Assembly (NCBI GenBank): GCA_001661515.1
Contig: LUVW01000022.1
Location: forward strand, 224,085-288,084
Length of the DNA: 64,000 nucleotides
Source of the DNA: Capniomyces stellatus
Taxonomy: Eukaryota > Kickxellomycota > Harpellomycetes > Harpellales > Legeriomycetaceae
Direction: 5' to 3'
Shown: in pieces, positions 45,454-58,064 of the stretch
Numbering within the stretch: position 1 is the first letter of the stretch
Layout: every line of letters begins with the position of its first letter
Position numbers and translations under genes: made by a program
Notes under the pieces: generated by a model
The model's input: only the letters and a program-made list of their open reading frames with translations
What the model was told of the DNA's origin: nothing
Databases searched by the model: none

Positions 45454-47621
45454 CTAGTCCCAGTATTTAATAGTGCCATCCCAGCTGCAGGTAGCCACCT
45501 TGCTTGTTTCAATCGGGTTCCACTCAACGCCAATCGTCACGGATTTGTGGGCTTGGAATTTCTTTAGCATTCTTGATGTTTTCCAGTCCCAAAACCACAC
45601 CTTTCCGTCAGCATCCCCTGAACTCAGTACTTTTCCATCAGGCGAAAACGATACCTGGCATGCATAACCAGCCGACATATGGCCTGTGAACGTCTTTTTA
45701 CGGTTTTGTCTAAACCGCTCACCAACTCCCCAAACCAGAATCTGGTTGTCAAGGCTTTGGCATGCGATCCACTTGTCTATTTATTTATCCATAGTTTTAC
45801 GATTAGTTTGATTACTTGGACACCAAGAAAATGCAACAGTATTGCCAGATGTGAGAACAAGAGGGCCAATAAATCCGGAATTCATGTTATTGTGGTCGTT
45901 TCCTGCTCAACTAAGCCATATCCAACCAAATATTATATAAATGCATATATCTGAACTCAACTTACTTGATGGATGCAGCGCCACAGCTGGGATTGCATGC
46001 ATGCTTGGTTCGGCAATCAGCTTAATCACAACAGGAATACCAAACTCCCATGCTCTCATGGTTTTATCATCGCTAGTTGACACAAATCTTCTGCCCTCGT
46101 CCACAAATGTGATTGTACTTACAGCCCCCAAATGTTCGTTATACTCCTGCACCTTTTCGCGTGTTCTAACGTCGTACTGAACTATTCTTTTATCGGCCTG
46201 CCCAGTCAAAAACAGGTTTTGGTCTGTTGGGTGCATTCTAGACACATATGGCGTTTTCCCAGTGGTGAATCGAGACACACATTTTCCTGTTTCCGTATCC
46301 CACAGCTTCACATACTTGTCATAGGACGTTGATAAAAAGTTGGATCCGTCATTGTTGAACGTAATATCTCGAACTGCTTTTGTATGTCCAATAAACGTTC
46401 TTTGCAATGATCGCGAGTGGTAGCAGTCCCACAGCTTCACACGGCCTTCCATACCACTCGACAGCAGTAAATGACCTGTTTTAGGCAGAAATCTAATCGC
46501 CGAAACCCCCTTACTATGCCCACTGAACTCGTGAACGCATCTTTTGGGCACAAAGCACTCTTGCGAGCCAGATTCCCTTGAAAAATTCACGTTTGCGTCC
46601 TCAGCATCAAGAGGTGGGTGCAGATAGCTTCTGCCCTGGTAATCCCGCTCGCTTTTACCATGGAATGTCGTTCGTTCTTCGTTTTCTTTAAGCTGGACCT
46701 CAGCCCCTGCCTTGCCGCCCTCGCCAAGCTCGCTGGAAGCATTTCGCGATGCAAAGGCTGCAATTTCCTCCTCGGTTGGCCCTGTCTTAACTCCCTTAGA
46801 CTCTCCCTCAAACCCGGCCCATGGCCCTTTATAAGCATTATCTCCGTCCAATATCGACGAATCTCCCTTTGGCTTCCTTTTCAGCTGCTTGTTGTTCTTC
46901 ACTTTACTGCTCAGCGTTGTTACATCTCCCAATCGCTCCGCTAGCTCTGAGTTTCCCACAAAGCTTGTCCCCCCAACATTTTCTGATGGGTTGCGAGCAA
47001 ATCCAAGCGATTTAAAACTTCTTTCTTGCTCTCTAAAATCAAACTCCGAAATTGCCTGCTCCTCTGCCGTTCCTGTATAATATCCCCAGTTTATGCACAC
47101 ATCAACACACAAACGCTTTAGTTCTGGCCCATCAATCACCATTCATATCTACCAAACAGCCAACATTTGCCTTGAAAAACCAAGGCTTTATGCATTATTA
47201 AATGTATTCTGCTTACCTGTTAGTACATTTTGATTGCTGTTTTTCTTGGCAAACACATTTACCGGACCTAAAATCGCTTGCGACAGAACATCGTGAGGAA
47301 GATTAATCGCTATTTGGGTTTGTTTTGGTCCAGTATACAGCTTTTCCTTCAAGTAGATTTCCTATTTACCCAGTTACTTGTTTTTATTCATTTATTCTCC
47401 AGCCTATTTTGATTTGCTCAATTTTCATGGTTTTTTCTTCTAAAGCGTGATGCTCCAGGCCTAAACCTATGTTTTTACCCTGGACTACTCTACGATGATG
47501 ATGCAATTCTTACCTCAAGCCCTACTTCAGGTGCTGAATCAACTTTAATCCTTTTGGCCACCGTAGGAACATCGATTTCTCCATCACTCCCCGAGCTTCC
47601 GTACTCGGCAACAAAATCCAT
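45454..47621 (-). CDS. PRP17: Pre-mRNA splicing factor PRP17/CDC40, 4 exons
   Basis: WD40 protein of the spliceosome needed for the second splicing step. Exons on the minus strand 47621..47514, 47361..47217, 47072..45966 and 45776..45454 join in phase to 560 residues. The N-terminus (MDFVAEYGSSGSDGE) and the linker with ILGPVNVFAKK and FDFREQERSFKSLGFARNPS match the family. Also present are YKGPWAGFEGE and ERTTFHGKSERDYQGRSYLH, both characteristic of Prp17. Seven WD40 repeats follow, starting at HEFSGHSKGVSAIRFLP and including RTFIGHTKAVRDITFNNDG, VSRMHPTDQNLFLTG, MSAGYACQVSFSPDGKVLSS and the C-terminal CSWDGTIKYWD. It lies convergent to the PRPP synthetase gene with only about 330 bases between stop codons. 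Confidence 0.94.
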
Positions 47622-48718
47622 CCTTTTCAAAAAGTATTTGCTATTATCGTTATTCGGTGTTGTATTTTGACTCGAGTTTAATTGTTTTTAAAAAAAACAC
47701 AGTTTTATATTCAGTGCTTCCGCGTAAAAGTGAATTTCTCTAAATCACTTCTCCTCCGCTTAAACTATATACAGCCAAAGCCAAAATAAACTCTAGTGCT
47801 TTGATATTTACTTTTTGATTTGGCTTATTCGACTTGAATTATTTTTTGATACTATTTAATAAAAGGCTCTAAATAAAGGGATCTTGTAAAACCGTAGAAT
47901 TTATGATTTTGCTTTACTTTCACTTTAATTTTAATCTTCATTTTACTACTTTTTTTTCTTTTTTTTCAATTTTTTTTTACGCGCTTTAAAATCGATTCCT
48001 CAGCGTTTTGCTAAACAAAAATGCAATGACCCAAAATAAAAATAAAAACAAAACAAAATTATAGCAAAACTATAACAACCCGCACCATTCGACTCACTTT
48101 TTACATTTTAGGGCAGCTGCTTCTTTTGTTTTGCATGTAAAACATACCATATATAGCTATTCCAAGCAGCTGTAGTAGTAATAGTAGTGGTAGCAACTAT
48201 TTCCAGCTCTGTCTCTGTCTAGATAAAAAGCAAGTTGTTCTTTGTCCCATAGTTGGCTGATTATCCCAACTCCACTCTGATTGTTAAACTCGGCCATTGG
48301 ATAGTACAGTTTTAAAACTCATATATATTATATTTTACTTCTTTTCTTTTATTTTCGAGTTTGTTCTAATTAGCAGTTTCCTAATTTGATTTTTTTTTTT
48401 TGAATTTAATTTAATTTTAAATAGGTTAGCAATAAATGGTTTTGTTAGTAACCTTTGCGCATTAATTTATTACCAGAGTTGCAAGTATTTCATAAATATC
48501 ACGAAAACACATTTTACGTTTCTCTTCCACAACTAAAATTTTGTTAAATACGGGCCTTGCTGGTATATTGTTATTTTTTATCTTGTGCTAATAGACTCGC
48601 AATCTGTTCATCAGCTACGGCAATTATACATTTATATTGGTAAACTGTAAAACGAGTCGAAATTTATGAATACGCTTACTTTGGCCAGGTAGAAATCGAG
48701 TATTGGAATATTCAGAGA
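47622..48718. other. Intergenic region, divergent promoters
   Basis: About 1.1 kb between the starts of PRP17 (minus) and the capping enzyme (plus). AT-rich, with a short GTAGTA-type repeat near 48170. No gene is recognised. Confidence 0.55.
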
Positions 48719-51164
48719 ATGTACAACAACTCGAGCAATAAAAGAAGACGTGAGAATGACGATGATAGATTTACATCAGCTTCTATTCCTCAGATCCCAG
48801 GAGAGCCCGTTAACCCTGGCCAATATAACGAACTTTCCAGACGAGTAAGAGATGTTCTTAATTTGACACATACAAGGTAATTTCACTCCCAAGAAACGTC
48901 TTGGTCTTTTTTCCACACAAAGTTCTGTATATTTCCTTGCCTTCTTTTAGCAAATAATAAAAGCAATCTAAAATTGACACAATTTACATTAATTCGACAT
49001 CTTGTTAATCCATATTCACACTGTTTGAAACGCAACCACAGATTTCCAGGTAAACAGTTGTTTCAATCCGTTCTTTCTTGGGCTGCTTGCGAATAACGCT
49101 GACAAATACTACCCATCAAACATCACTTTATCCCTTAACGTTGTTTTTTATTTTTTGCATTAAAAACCATCTTCATCTTTTAATAGGTTCGCAGCCGATT
49201 AGTTTTTTGAAAGGCCACGTTTCAGAATTGGAGAATGAAAAGTAACCAGCCATCATTATATTTTTCTTTCAAAAAATAACCAAACCCTAAATACAATGTT
49301 TTCTAGGGGATTTTTTTTCCTTTTTTTTCAACTCCAATTTCGAGTTGGCTAGAGGTTAAATGAAGTTTTTTGTTATTTGTCTATAGCTACTTTGTCTGCG
49401 AAAAGTCTGATGGTGTCAGGGCATTGATGCTAATCGTTTCTACCAACAACAAACCCAGCACTTTTCTGGTAAGCTTGATCAGCATAGTAACTAGGTTCAT
49501 AGTTGTCTTATTTTTGAAAAAGAGTGTGTTATTCAAAAAGTATACTTGATTATTGTATGGCCATAGATCGATAGAAAGAATGTGTATAGGTTTGTATCCA
49601 ACTTGATATTTCCCTTGAGTACTACCGATGCAAATGTTCTCGAGTTTCACAATGATACTATAGTCGACGGAGAGCTTGTGTTGGATGTAGAGGAAGACGG
49701 GAAAGTAAGATACCAACATAACATGCCATCAAATTAGCACCACGTACTACTACCACCCCTTTTTTTATTTATTTTCTAAACTCTGCTCTGTTTACTTTGC
49801 TAGACGACATTGCGGTACTTGGCATTCGACTTGATGGCGGTTAATGGATCAAATGTGATGTCCAAACCGCTGGATAAAAGACTGGGCGTAAGTGATTCTT
49901 TAAATACCTTCTGTATTATTGAATCCATTGACATGTATTTTGTAGCATTAATGCCCCACTGTAAACATGGTTGGTGAATGTTGGCACTCCAGCCCAACTT
50001 TTGGCTCTTGTACCCTGGCCCCTAACTATCAATATTGTATGTTTTGTAAAAACAATTATAGTTTCTTCAAATGCATCTACTAAAGCCATACTACGAGCTA
50101 CTCAAAAAGGACCCCAAGTTTAGAAATCTCCAGCCTTTCCAGTAATTGATAGCTGCAGCTAAATTAGCCATTTTAGTAGCACCATATCTGTACGACTGCT
50201 TGTTTGTCTTGGATTTAGTTGATAAAATGGATGTGTTTTGTGTTTTAAAATAGAGTCGAGATGAAACGAATGGAGCTGTCCTATGGATTGACAAAGGTCC
50301 TGGATGTCGATATACCAAAACTTAAACACAAAAGTGACGGACTGATTTTTACATCATCAGTGGCCCCTTACATTCCTGGGACGTGTGAAAAAGTGTAAGT
50401 AGATACATTTCCATCACACATCAACACATAAACTCATTAAAGTCAGCCCAAATTATCCACAAGAAAAAAATCATGTATTCTCTTGTACTGCTGTTTTTGT
50501 GTCGTTTTTTGCTTATTTTTGTTTTTAAAATCTGAAAATAGTCTAAAATGGAAGCCGCCAGAAGAGAACTCGATTGATTTCAAGTTGCATATAGCCCCAA
50601 GAGCAGGCAGGTCGATACCGGTGCTAGAACTGCTGGTATGGAAAGGCAGCTCGAACTACGAGTTTTTTGACTATATGGGTGTTACTGAGACTGAATGGGA
50701 AAGGTATAAACTCTATTTTATTTCTGTCTTTTTTAATGGCCATTAGTATGAATAATATAGAGTTGGTTTTTCTCTATTCAGCATATATACTGATCTCGAA
50801 TAACAGTTATTTATTCGCGAATTACACTAGTTTTAGAAAAATTCGAGATTTAGAGGGCAAAATAGTTGAAGTTGCGAGGGATGAGTCTCACTGTCCTCCG
50901 CATAAATGGAAATTTCTGCGCTTTAGAGACGATAAACCCCAGGGAAACCATTCATCTATTGTTGTCAAAATTATTCAAAGTATCGAGGACGGCGTTGGGT
51001 CAGAAGAGGTTAGACTAGTTTTAGCTTTACATTACAATTCTATTATTTGAATTATTTTCTATATTTAACAGAACTACTGTTTTAATCACACCAACTTATT
51101 TTTATAGTTGAGGGGCAAGGTGAACTCAATCCGGAGCTCCTGGAAAGCCCGCCAAACTAGATAG
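48719..51164 (+). CDS. CEG1: mRNA capping enzyme, guanylyltransferase, 11 exons
   Basis: Transfers GMP to the 5' end of nascent mRNA. Exons: 48719..48876, 49042..49049, 49187..49241, 49387..49468, 49567..49704, 49804..49887, 50062..50141, 50254..50394, 50542..50703, 50831..51008, 51108..51164. Phases agree and give 380 residues, a usual fungal size, with no RNA triphosphatase domain. The nucleotidyltransferase motifs are in order: EKSDG with the nucleotidyl-lysine K80 (motif I), IDRKNVYRFVSN (III), TIVDGELVLD (IIIa), SDGLIFTSSVAPYIPG (IV), LKWKPPEENSIDFKLH (V) and WKFLRFRDDKPQGNH (VI, OB fold). Exon 2 is only 8 nt (ATTTCCAG); together with its neighbours it restores RFPGSQPISF, which is conserved in the family. 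The acceptor of exon 10 could also be 50836, which swaps two residues for one set without changing frame. Confidence 0.93.
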
Positions 51165-51664
51165 TCAGGGTTATATATCTTTCTTTTGCCTTAAATCGTT
51201 CTACTTTGGTCTATACTAAAAAGTCATTTAGAGTTTCCTTTTTTTTTTCTTCTAGTTTTTTCAAGTTTTCCCCCCTTTTTTTTACCTTTTCGTTATTAAT
51301 TAATGTAGCTAGTCCATTCTTATTCCACAGTTATTAAAATCAACTACATAATATATTTTTAAACCTGTACACAATTTAACCGCTGTTTAAACTAGCGTTT
51401 GTGCTGAGATGTCTATATGTCAACACACATTTACTAAACATTTCGTCGGTTTAATTTTACTTGATTGAAATAATGCTGGGTTTGTGTGTATTTTCTCCAG
51501 GTTTATATTTAAAAGGAATTTGAGAGTAAATTAAAATATTGTACAGAACATGTAATGAAAAGTGGTAATAATATAGAGTATTTCGTCCGGCTCCTATCCA
51601 AAATGCACCAACTGTACAAATTCTAGCTAGGTCTTATTTAGCCTTGAAAGATGCCTTGCTGGGA

Positions 51665-52508
51665 CTATTTGTAAATGGGGTTTTCAAACGCTCTATTCGA
51701 GTCATTTACTTTTTCAAAAGTTTGCAGTTCAATTTCATCACGGTTTCTTTCCCTGATTATAGCCGACTCGGGATAAACCGTTGCATTGTCAGAGAATGAA
51801 TCCTTGTCATTGTCGTTGTTCCAATGCAAGGAATCTGCGTACGTCGAATAGCATCTACCATTCTGAGTATACGTGTTTTCTGACGGAGAATAGCTGATAT
51901 GAGACCTGCCCTTTCTTGTTATTTTGTTCTGGTTCGGCTTGGTTAGTTCCCCAGATAAAATAATTTCTGGGTCTGTTTCAGGGCTTTTTAAGATTCTAAG
52001 TGTGCTTTTATATGTCTACATGGACCATTATTTACAAAAAGTTGTTTGTATTTATTATCCAAATTGTTTCTTTTTCCTTGATTTTATCTTTTTTCTTTTT
52101 CCTCATTCAAAACCTTCAATATGCCTAAAACAAAAAGAAACAAATGGCTGCACTTACCGCGTATACCAAGAATATCGAAATCAACAATGTTGTAAGCAAG
52201 GCAAAGTATACTACGAGGTACACCTGCTGCTTTAACTCAAACCCTTTGTACTCGCTGCGAATCTCCATGCCATATATGTATACTCCACCCAACGCAATGG
52301 TTGTCAACCCGGATATCATTGCAAAAATTATAACCCTGTACCTTTTCTTTGTTTCCCTTACTCTCAACGCCCTCATAACTTCCACATCGTCCTCGGTGAA
52401 TGGCGAGTCTGGGCCTAACGAATATATGTATCTTGTCGCCTTTCTCATCGTATATCTTGAGTATTTCAAAAGAAAGAGTGTTGCTGCAAGTAGAACAAGT
52501 TTTGCTTT
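51665..52508 (-). CDS. Unassigned three-helix membrane protein with long tail (partial model)
   Basis: Two exons are supported: 52508..52158 and 51995..51665. The first has three hydrophobic segments (KLVLLAATLFLLKY, VIIFAMISGLTTIALGGVYI, VYLVVYFALLTTLLISIFLV) and a charged loop (SLGPDSPFTEDDVEVMRALR). The second is an open polar tail of about 110 residues with several Tyr-containing motifs (SHISYSPSENTYTQ) ending in RAFENPIYK and TAG. The frame just before 52508 is closed by a stop next to an acceptor-like CTAAATAG, so a 5' exon should exist. A candidate beginning at an ATG near 52583 does not match in phase. The junction between the two called exons is also one phase apart, so a small exon or an unrecognised splice site is missing. 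I do not recognise a family. Confidence 0.45.
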
Positions 52509-53828
52509 CTATTTAGTATAGAGATATTCAATTCTGTTAGTTCTGAGACAGTAACGGTATTTACAAGTCTTGATTTTTCATTACTTTTTGTAAAATTATA
52601 AGGATATGTGTTAAAAATAGCACCTTGTCAATTATTTAACTAGTCCTGTTTTGTTTTGTTTTGTCTTGTCTTAATTTGATTATTTGTTCAAAACGTTAGT
52701 CCTGGCTTATAGTGCATCAATTTAACTTTTATACTCAAGCTCAGCACCACCTCTATACCTTTACTTTGAGGGTTTTAAATAGAAAATAAAAGAAGCTCAT
52801 AATCGATACTAAATATGATGTATAAAAAGAGCAAGAATAATATCAATGTATATTAAGATGTTATTAGCATTGGTAAAGTCTCATTTATTTTTAATCAAAT
52901 TTGTGTTTAAGTGTACAAGTTGACTCATTTCGATCACATCTGGTGTGCTGCGAAAGCTATATTAGCTGTTTCCAGCAATATATTAATTCTATACTTGCAA
53001 TATATTAATTGCGTGCTTGTAATATATTAGAGCTTGATCAATTGACAATGAAAAAGAACATACAACGGGATGCCTGGGTTTGTCGAGTGAGAATAACCCT
53101 ACTATCGACAGACCCCAATACTATTTCAGTAGCATCTTCACTTTTTTTTTTATCGAGTTCCAGTGGACACCTTTATTCTTTCACTACATTACAATCTGCC
53201 GACCAATGTACAACATGGAATTTAAATAGCATACATGTATATAAAATGGATACAACTAATTATTACATAAATTACTTTTGCGGGGGGGTTAAATTTTTAG
53301 TAGTATATAAAGTTGCACATCAATTATGGCATTCAAATTGTATTGAAATGAAATATCGATTAATTGTGGTTTAACAACGCTGACATGGGGGGGGGGTGTC
53401 CAAAAGCGTGAACAGTAAAACAATGTTGAGTTTAAAGTCTGCACCACTAGAAGAAATATAATTCCATTAAAATACGTATATGCTACTTTAATCAAATCTA
53501 TCTACAAGGCGGTTTCCAACCTGATAAAACTTTTATTTTATTTCACTTCATTTAGTAGTAGTATATATCTGTCTAGCTTCGTATTTGTCAGCCCAACGTA
53601 ATACCGCATACCCAGCAATTTTCAGCCAAAAATATCTGATGACTGGATGTGTTATATTCAGCCATAACAACTTGTATATGGATTATAAAATCTTGAAAAA
53701 AGACTCAATAATATGATTTTAATAATATCAACTTCAATGTCAAAATACAAACGATCATTAAACGCGTATTGGTAATTATAAACCTAGCTTAAAACAAGTG
53801 ATACTTACAACTACACACCAAATCACAG
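52509..53828. other. Intergenic region
   Basis: About 1.3 kb of AT-rich DNA, with direct CAATATATTAATT repeats near 52977-53030 and G runs at 53282 and 53386. The missing first exon of the membrane protein to the left probably lies in its first hundred bases. No other gene is supported. Confidence 0.5.
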
Positions 53829-55074
53829 CTATATAATACTAAATCTGTATGTGGTATTCTGAGAATAGAGCTGCTCTTTGCTTAATAAAACCTGCTCTCT
53901 CCATATTGGTACATTTACTGCATTATTGTTTCTCTGGGTCTCTAACGCAAGGGCACAATGGTTTCTGTAAGTTATCCCTTTCCCTTCCAGATCCGGACTA
54001 ATCCAGTTTCCGGTATACAGCACCAGTGCTGGTTCATCTGTAAAAACTTCGAGACATATTCCTGAAGATTCACACCAAACTTTTGCGGCTTTCTTTTCTT
54101 CCGAGGCCTCGCCATAGTTGTTAGTTTTGGTTTTTTTCAAACTAAACGCATGATCAAGTCCACGGACAGCGCTTTGTTCGAATGAACAGATTCTGTCACC
54201 AATAACAGTTGGATTTCTTAAATCAAGCATTGTTCCTTCAACCGGCCTTAACTCTCCATTGGGTATTAGGTTTTCGTCAGTATCAAGATAGCTGTCCGAA
54301 AAAACCTGTATATGGTGGCTCTTAATGGTTGGCTCTCTAAACCCTGATAGGTTAAAGTATGAATGGTTTGTAACGTTGAGAATAGTTTCTTTGGATGTGT
54401 TGTCTTTGTTCTCGATGATCTTCCCTGTGTAGGTCAGTTTGATTTCGTTGTTATCAGTGACAGTGTAAGTCACCGTAACAAGTAACTCGCAAGGGTAGCC
54501 CTCCTCCTGATCCTTGGACACATGAGTAAATCTCACGCTTGGTGGATTCTGGCTTAAAACTTTGGGCTCCCAAACAACCTTATCAAAGCCCACGTTTCCG
54601 CCGTGTTGGCTGACGCCATTCGCCTTGCTTTCGGTTAAATTGTAGTGTCCACCGTTGATGGTAATATCCTTGCAAGGGGAAACTCTGAAATAAAACACAC
54701 AAAATTATACAGTCAGGATGGAGCTGGTTACAACAAAACAAGTATTCGGTAGTACAAGCAAAGATGCATGTATGACTTTTATTTTTGCAAGGAGACAGAA
54801 TTAGTATGTATTAAGGTGCTAACCTTCCAGCAACTCTTCCAATAATCGCACCAACGTATGGATCATCTACTTTTTGGATCGAGTAGTCCAATTCTTCAAA
54901 ATCCTTAAAGCCCATAGCTACGTCTGTGCTCTGTTCATCCTTGTCATTGAATCTGACGCTGTTTATGCGCGCTCCGTACGTAAAAATATCGACTTCCAGT
55001 TCTTTGGAGATATTAGATAGTGTATAACACACAACACTGTTGTCTTTGCTAGCAGTTTTACTGGTTACACTCAT
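53829..55074 (-). CDS. Aldose 1-epimerase (galactose mutarotase-like), 2 exons
   Basis: Interconverts alpha and beta anomers of galactose and glucose. Exons 55074..54824 and 54684..53829 join in phase (GR|V) to 368 residues, a normal length (human GALM 342). The family sequence is visible: AIIGRVAGRVSPCKDITING, QHGGNVGFDKVVWEP, the motif TNHSYFNLSG with the catalytic His, GLDHAFSL, and a late ALALETQRNN block carrying the likely catalytic Glu. The fungal GAL10 fusion with UDP-galactose epimerase is not present here; this is a stand-alone mutarotase. No other galactose gene is visible in the window. Confidence 0.92.
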
Positions 55075-56311
55075 TCTTGCAAATATTCTGGCCCACCTGT
55101 CTTTAGCTTGCCTCCCTTGATATGTTTTGTTGGTGCAGCAAAAAGTAGTTCAATGATATTTTGAAAGCTTGATAAACTTGATAAGAGTCGAAGCCAGTTA
55201 TATTCACTGGTGCGTAAATTAGTATGTATATTTACCTAAATAGTAATAATAATAATAATAAGATCAATCCTGTTGTGATAACAGATAGCAATGCTGTAAC
55301 CAATTGCTCCAATAGAGCCACTCGATGGCAACTCCGCGGCGCTTAGCCCCTAGAAGCACAATTCAATTGGTTGTGAACCAATCAACATATTCACAAAGCA
55401 GATCAATTGTTTTCTTTGGAGTTGGCTTCAATAATGTTCACGCCTGTGATTAAACGCTCACAGCTTGCTGTTTTGGTGTGAGCGTTGAGATTGGGGTTTA
55501 AGGATTCAGTAGTGTAGGGAGTGTGGTGTCATAATTTTAGTATTGACAGGGTGACTATGAAGAGATGAGTGCTGTTGAAAAAAAAAGCGTATTATTCAAG
55601 CGAATGATTCAAGCAAACAAAGAAATGGTATCTTTTTTTTTATGAATTCTTGGCATTTTGAATACTCAAATTTAGAAATTGGAATTTCAGCAGGCGATTT
55701 TGTGGTTTTTCTTGGTGGTTTAGACGCATTGAAGCATGCAATACTAACAACAATGAAACCAAAATCATGTCTAGCAATCTAGAAACGAGTTGTCCGCATT
55801 TTTGTTCTTAAAAAAGCAAACCATGCAGATGACGATAATTGCCAACGGAAATACAGTGATGACGCTTTTCAAACGTCTAAACCAATATCCTCAATTTAAA
55901 AAAATATCAACACCCAATTAAAGCAAAATGAGATTGTTTTAATAATTTTAGGTGAATAAAGCAAAAAACAACAGATGAACAAATGTATTATTGGCTAATC
56001 CGGTTTAATCAACAACACTTCTCGAATAGAAGCTTAAAAAGGGGAGGGTAATAGCGAAAAAAACCGAAAAAGGAAGCAAATGGAATCTTGGATTTAGTAA
56101 GGCACTTTTAATTAAAACTCAATTAAAATAAAAGTGCTTGCGAGAAAAGTGGAAAAGAGTAAAAGGAAAAAAAAAAAGAACTTAAGCCGAGACTGAATGA
56201 GTACAATAAAATAAGAGATAAAGTCGTGAAGAATAAAAAAAAGTACGTCGGTTGTTGATTTCCTTGTAGGTTTTGATAAGAAGATTTAGCAAAGAAAAAA
56301 AATTAAAGAAA
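55075..56311. other. Intergenic region, divergent promoters
   Basis: About 1.2 kb between the starts of the mutarotase (minus) and adenosylhomocysteinase (plus) genes. The last 250 bases form an A-rich leader before the start codon at 56312. No gene is recognised. Confidence 0.55.
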
Positions 56312-57754
56312 ATGAGCTATAAAGTTGGTAAGTGCTTTAGCGAGTAGTGCATGAGTAAAGAGAGAATATGTGTATTTGTATTTGAGTTTATAGAGCAGGC
56401 TAGAGTCAAATAAATTATGAGCGATACTAATAAAACTTTGTTGTTGTTGACGATGATGGTCTTTTTTTTTACAATAGCTGATATTGGTTTGGCCGAATGG
56501 GGTCGCAAAGACATTGTCATGTCCGAAAACGAAATGCCTGGGTTGATGAAGATCCGCGAAAAGTATGGTCCATCTCAGCCACTCAAAGGTGCCCGTATTG
56601 CAGGATGTCTTCACATGACAGTCCAAACAGCAGTTCTTATTGAAACTCTGACCGCTTTGGGAGCTGAGGTCTCATGGAGCTCTTGCAACATTTTCTCGAC
56701 TCAGGACCACGCTGCTGCAGCTATTGCAGCAACTGGGGTACCAGTATATGCATGGAAGGGAGAAACCGAAGAGGAGTACTTGTGGTGCATGGAGCAAACA
56801 GTCCATGCCTTCAAAGACAACAAGCCACTCAACATGATTCTGGACGATGGAGGTGATTTGACCAACCTTGTTCACGACAAGTACCCAGAATTGCTCAAAG
56901 ATATCAAGGGAATCTCAGAGGAAACCACCACTGGAGTCCACAATCTGTGGGCCAGATTCAAGAAGGGAGAACTTCTTGCCCCAGCCATCAACGTCAACGA
57001 TTCCGTTACCAAGAGCAAATTCGACAACCTTTACGGCTGCCGCGAGTCATTGATTGACGGTATTAAGCGTGCCACCGATATTATGATTGCTGGTAAGATC
57101 GCTGTTGTTGCTGGTTATGGTGATGTTGGTAAAGGATGTGCTGATTCACTGAGAGGTATGGGAGCCAATGTTTGGATTACCGAAATCGATCCAATCAACG
57201 CTTTGCAGGCTGCTATGCAAGGTTACAAGGTCACCACCATGGACGAGGCCAGTCAACACGCAAACATCTTTGTGACAACAACAGGAAACCGTGACATTAT
57301 TGTCGACAGACACTTTGAACAGATGCCAGAGGATGCCATTGTCTGCAACATTGGTCACTTTGATATTGAAATCGATGTTGCATGGCTCAACGCCAACGCA
57401 ACATCTGTTGACCGCATCAAGGCTGGTGTTGACAGATACACCATGGCCAATGGACGCCACGTCATCCTTCTTGCCGAAGGAAGATTGGTTAACTTGGGAT
57501 GCGGAACTGGTCACCCAAGCTTTGTCATGAGTTGCTCATTCTCCAACCAAGTCTTGGCTCAAATGGCCTTGTGGAATGACTCTGAAAAGTACCCAATTGG
57601 TGTGCACGTTCTTCCAAAGGCTCTTGACGAGGAAGTTGCCGCCATGCACTTGGAAAAGTTGGGCGTCAAGCTTACTAAATTGACCGACACACAATCCGAA
57701 TACTTGGGCATCAGCCCACAGGGTCCATTCAAGCCAGACACTTACCGTTACTAA
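56312..57754 (+). CDS. SAH1: S-adenosylhomocysteine hydrolase, 2 exons
   Basis: Hydrolyses S-adenosylhomocysteine to homocysteine and adenosine, keeping methylation reactions running. A 16-nt first coding exon (56312..56327, MSYKV) joins to 56478..57754. The product has 430 residues (human AHCY 432). The reading frame is also open upstream of 56478 from an ATG at 56417, but that N-terminus (Leu/Phe-rich) belongs to the intron. The spliced start [18 protein letters not shown] matches the family exactly. Conserved blocks include [75 protein letters not shown], the NAD-binding [30 protein letters not shown] and the C-terminal FKPDTYRY. It has none of the roughly 40-residue inserts seen in bacterial and plant enzymes. 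Confidence 0.96.
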
Positions 57755-57990
57755 TTTGACATTACTTTTTTCTTTTAAACCAAAAATAGTTTCGACTTTC
57801 CATTGTTTTGTTGTCAATAAAAATAGCAATATAAACATTAGTAGCGATTTTTGAGTGGTATGCAAGCGTTTAAACCTGGTTTTAGCTTGGAGCTTTTTTA
57901 TTTTTTTGATGAGGATTTTTATCGAGAGTAAATTGAGAGTATTTGCTTTAAAAAATTTAAAAGAAGTGAATAAGGGAAAAAAATATTAAT

Positions 57991-58064
57991 TGCTCTGTAC
58001 AGGGGTCGAACCTGTGACCTTGGCGTTATTAGCACCACGCTCTAACCAACTGAGCTAACAGAGC
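57991..58064 (-). tRNA. tRNA-Ile (AAU)
   Basis: A 74-nt cloverleaf on the minus strand. The acceptor GCTCTGT pairs with ACAGAGC, D arm TAGCTCAGTTGGTTAGAGC, anticodon loop CTAATAA with anticodon AAT (read as inosine-AU), T arm GGTTCGACCC, discriminator A. No intron. Confidence 0.94.

Noticed and set aside
56417..56477. N-terminal extension [11 protein letters not shown] of adenosylhomocysteinase
   Set aside because: The true start is MSYKV in a 16-nt exon at 56312; splicing it restores the conserved [11 protein letters not shown] sequence, so this stretch is intron.
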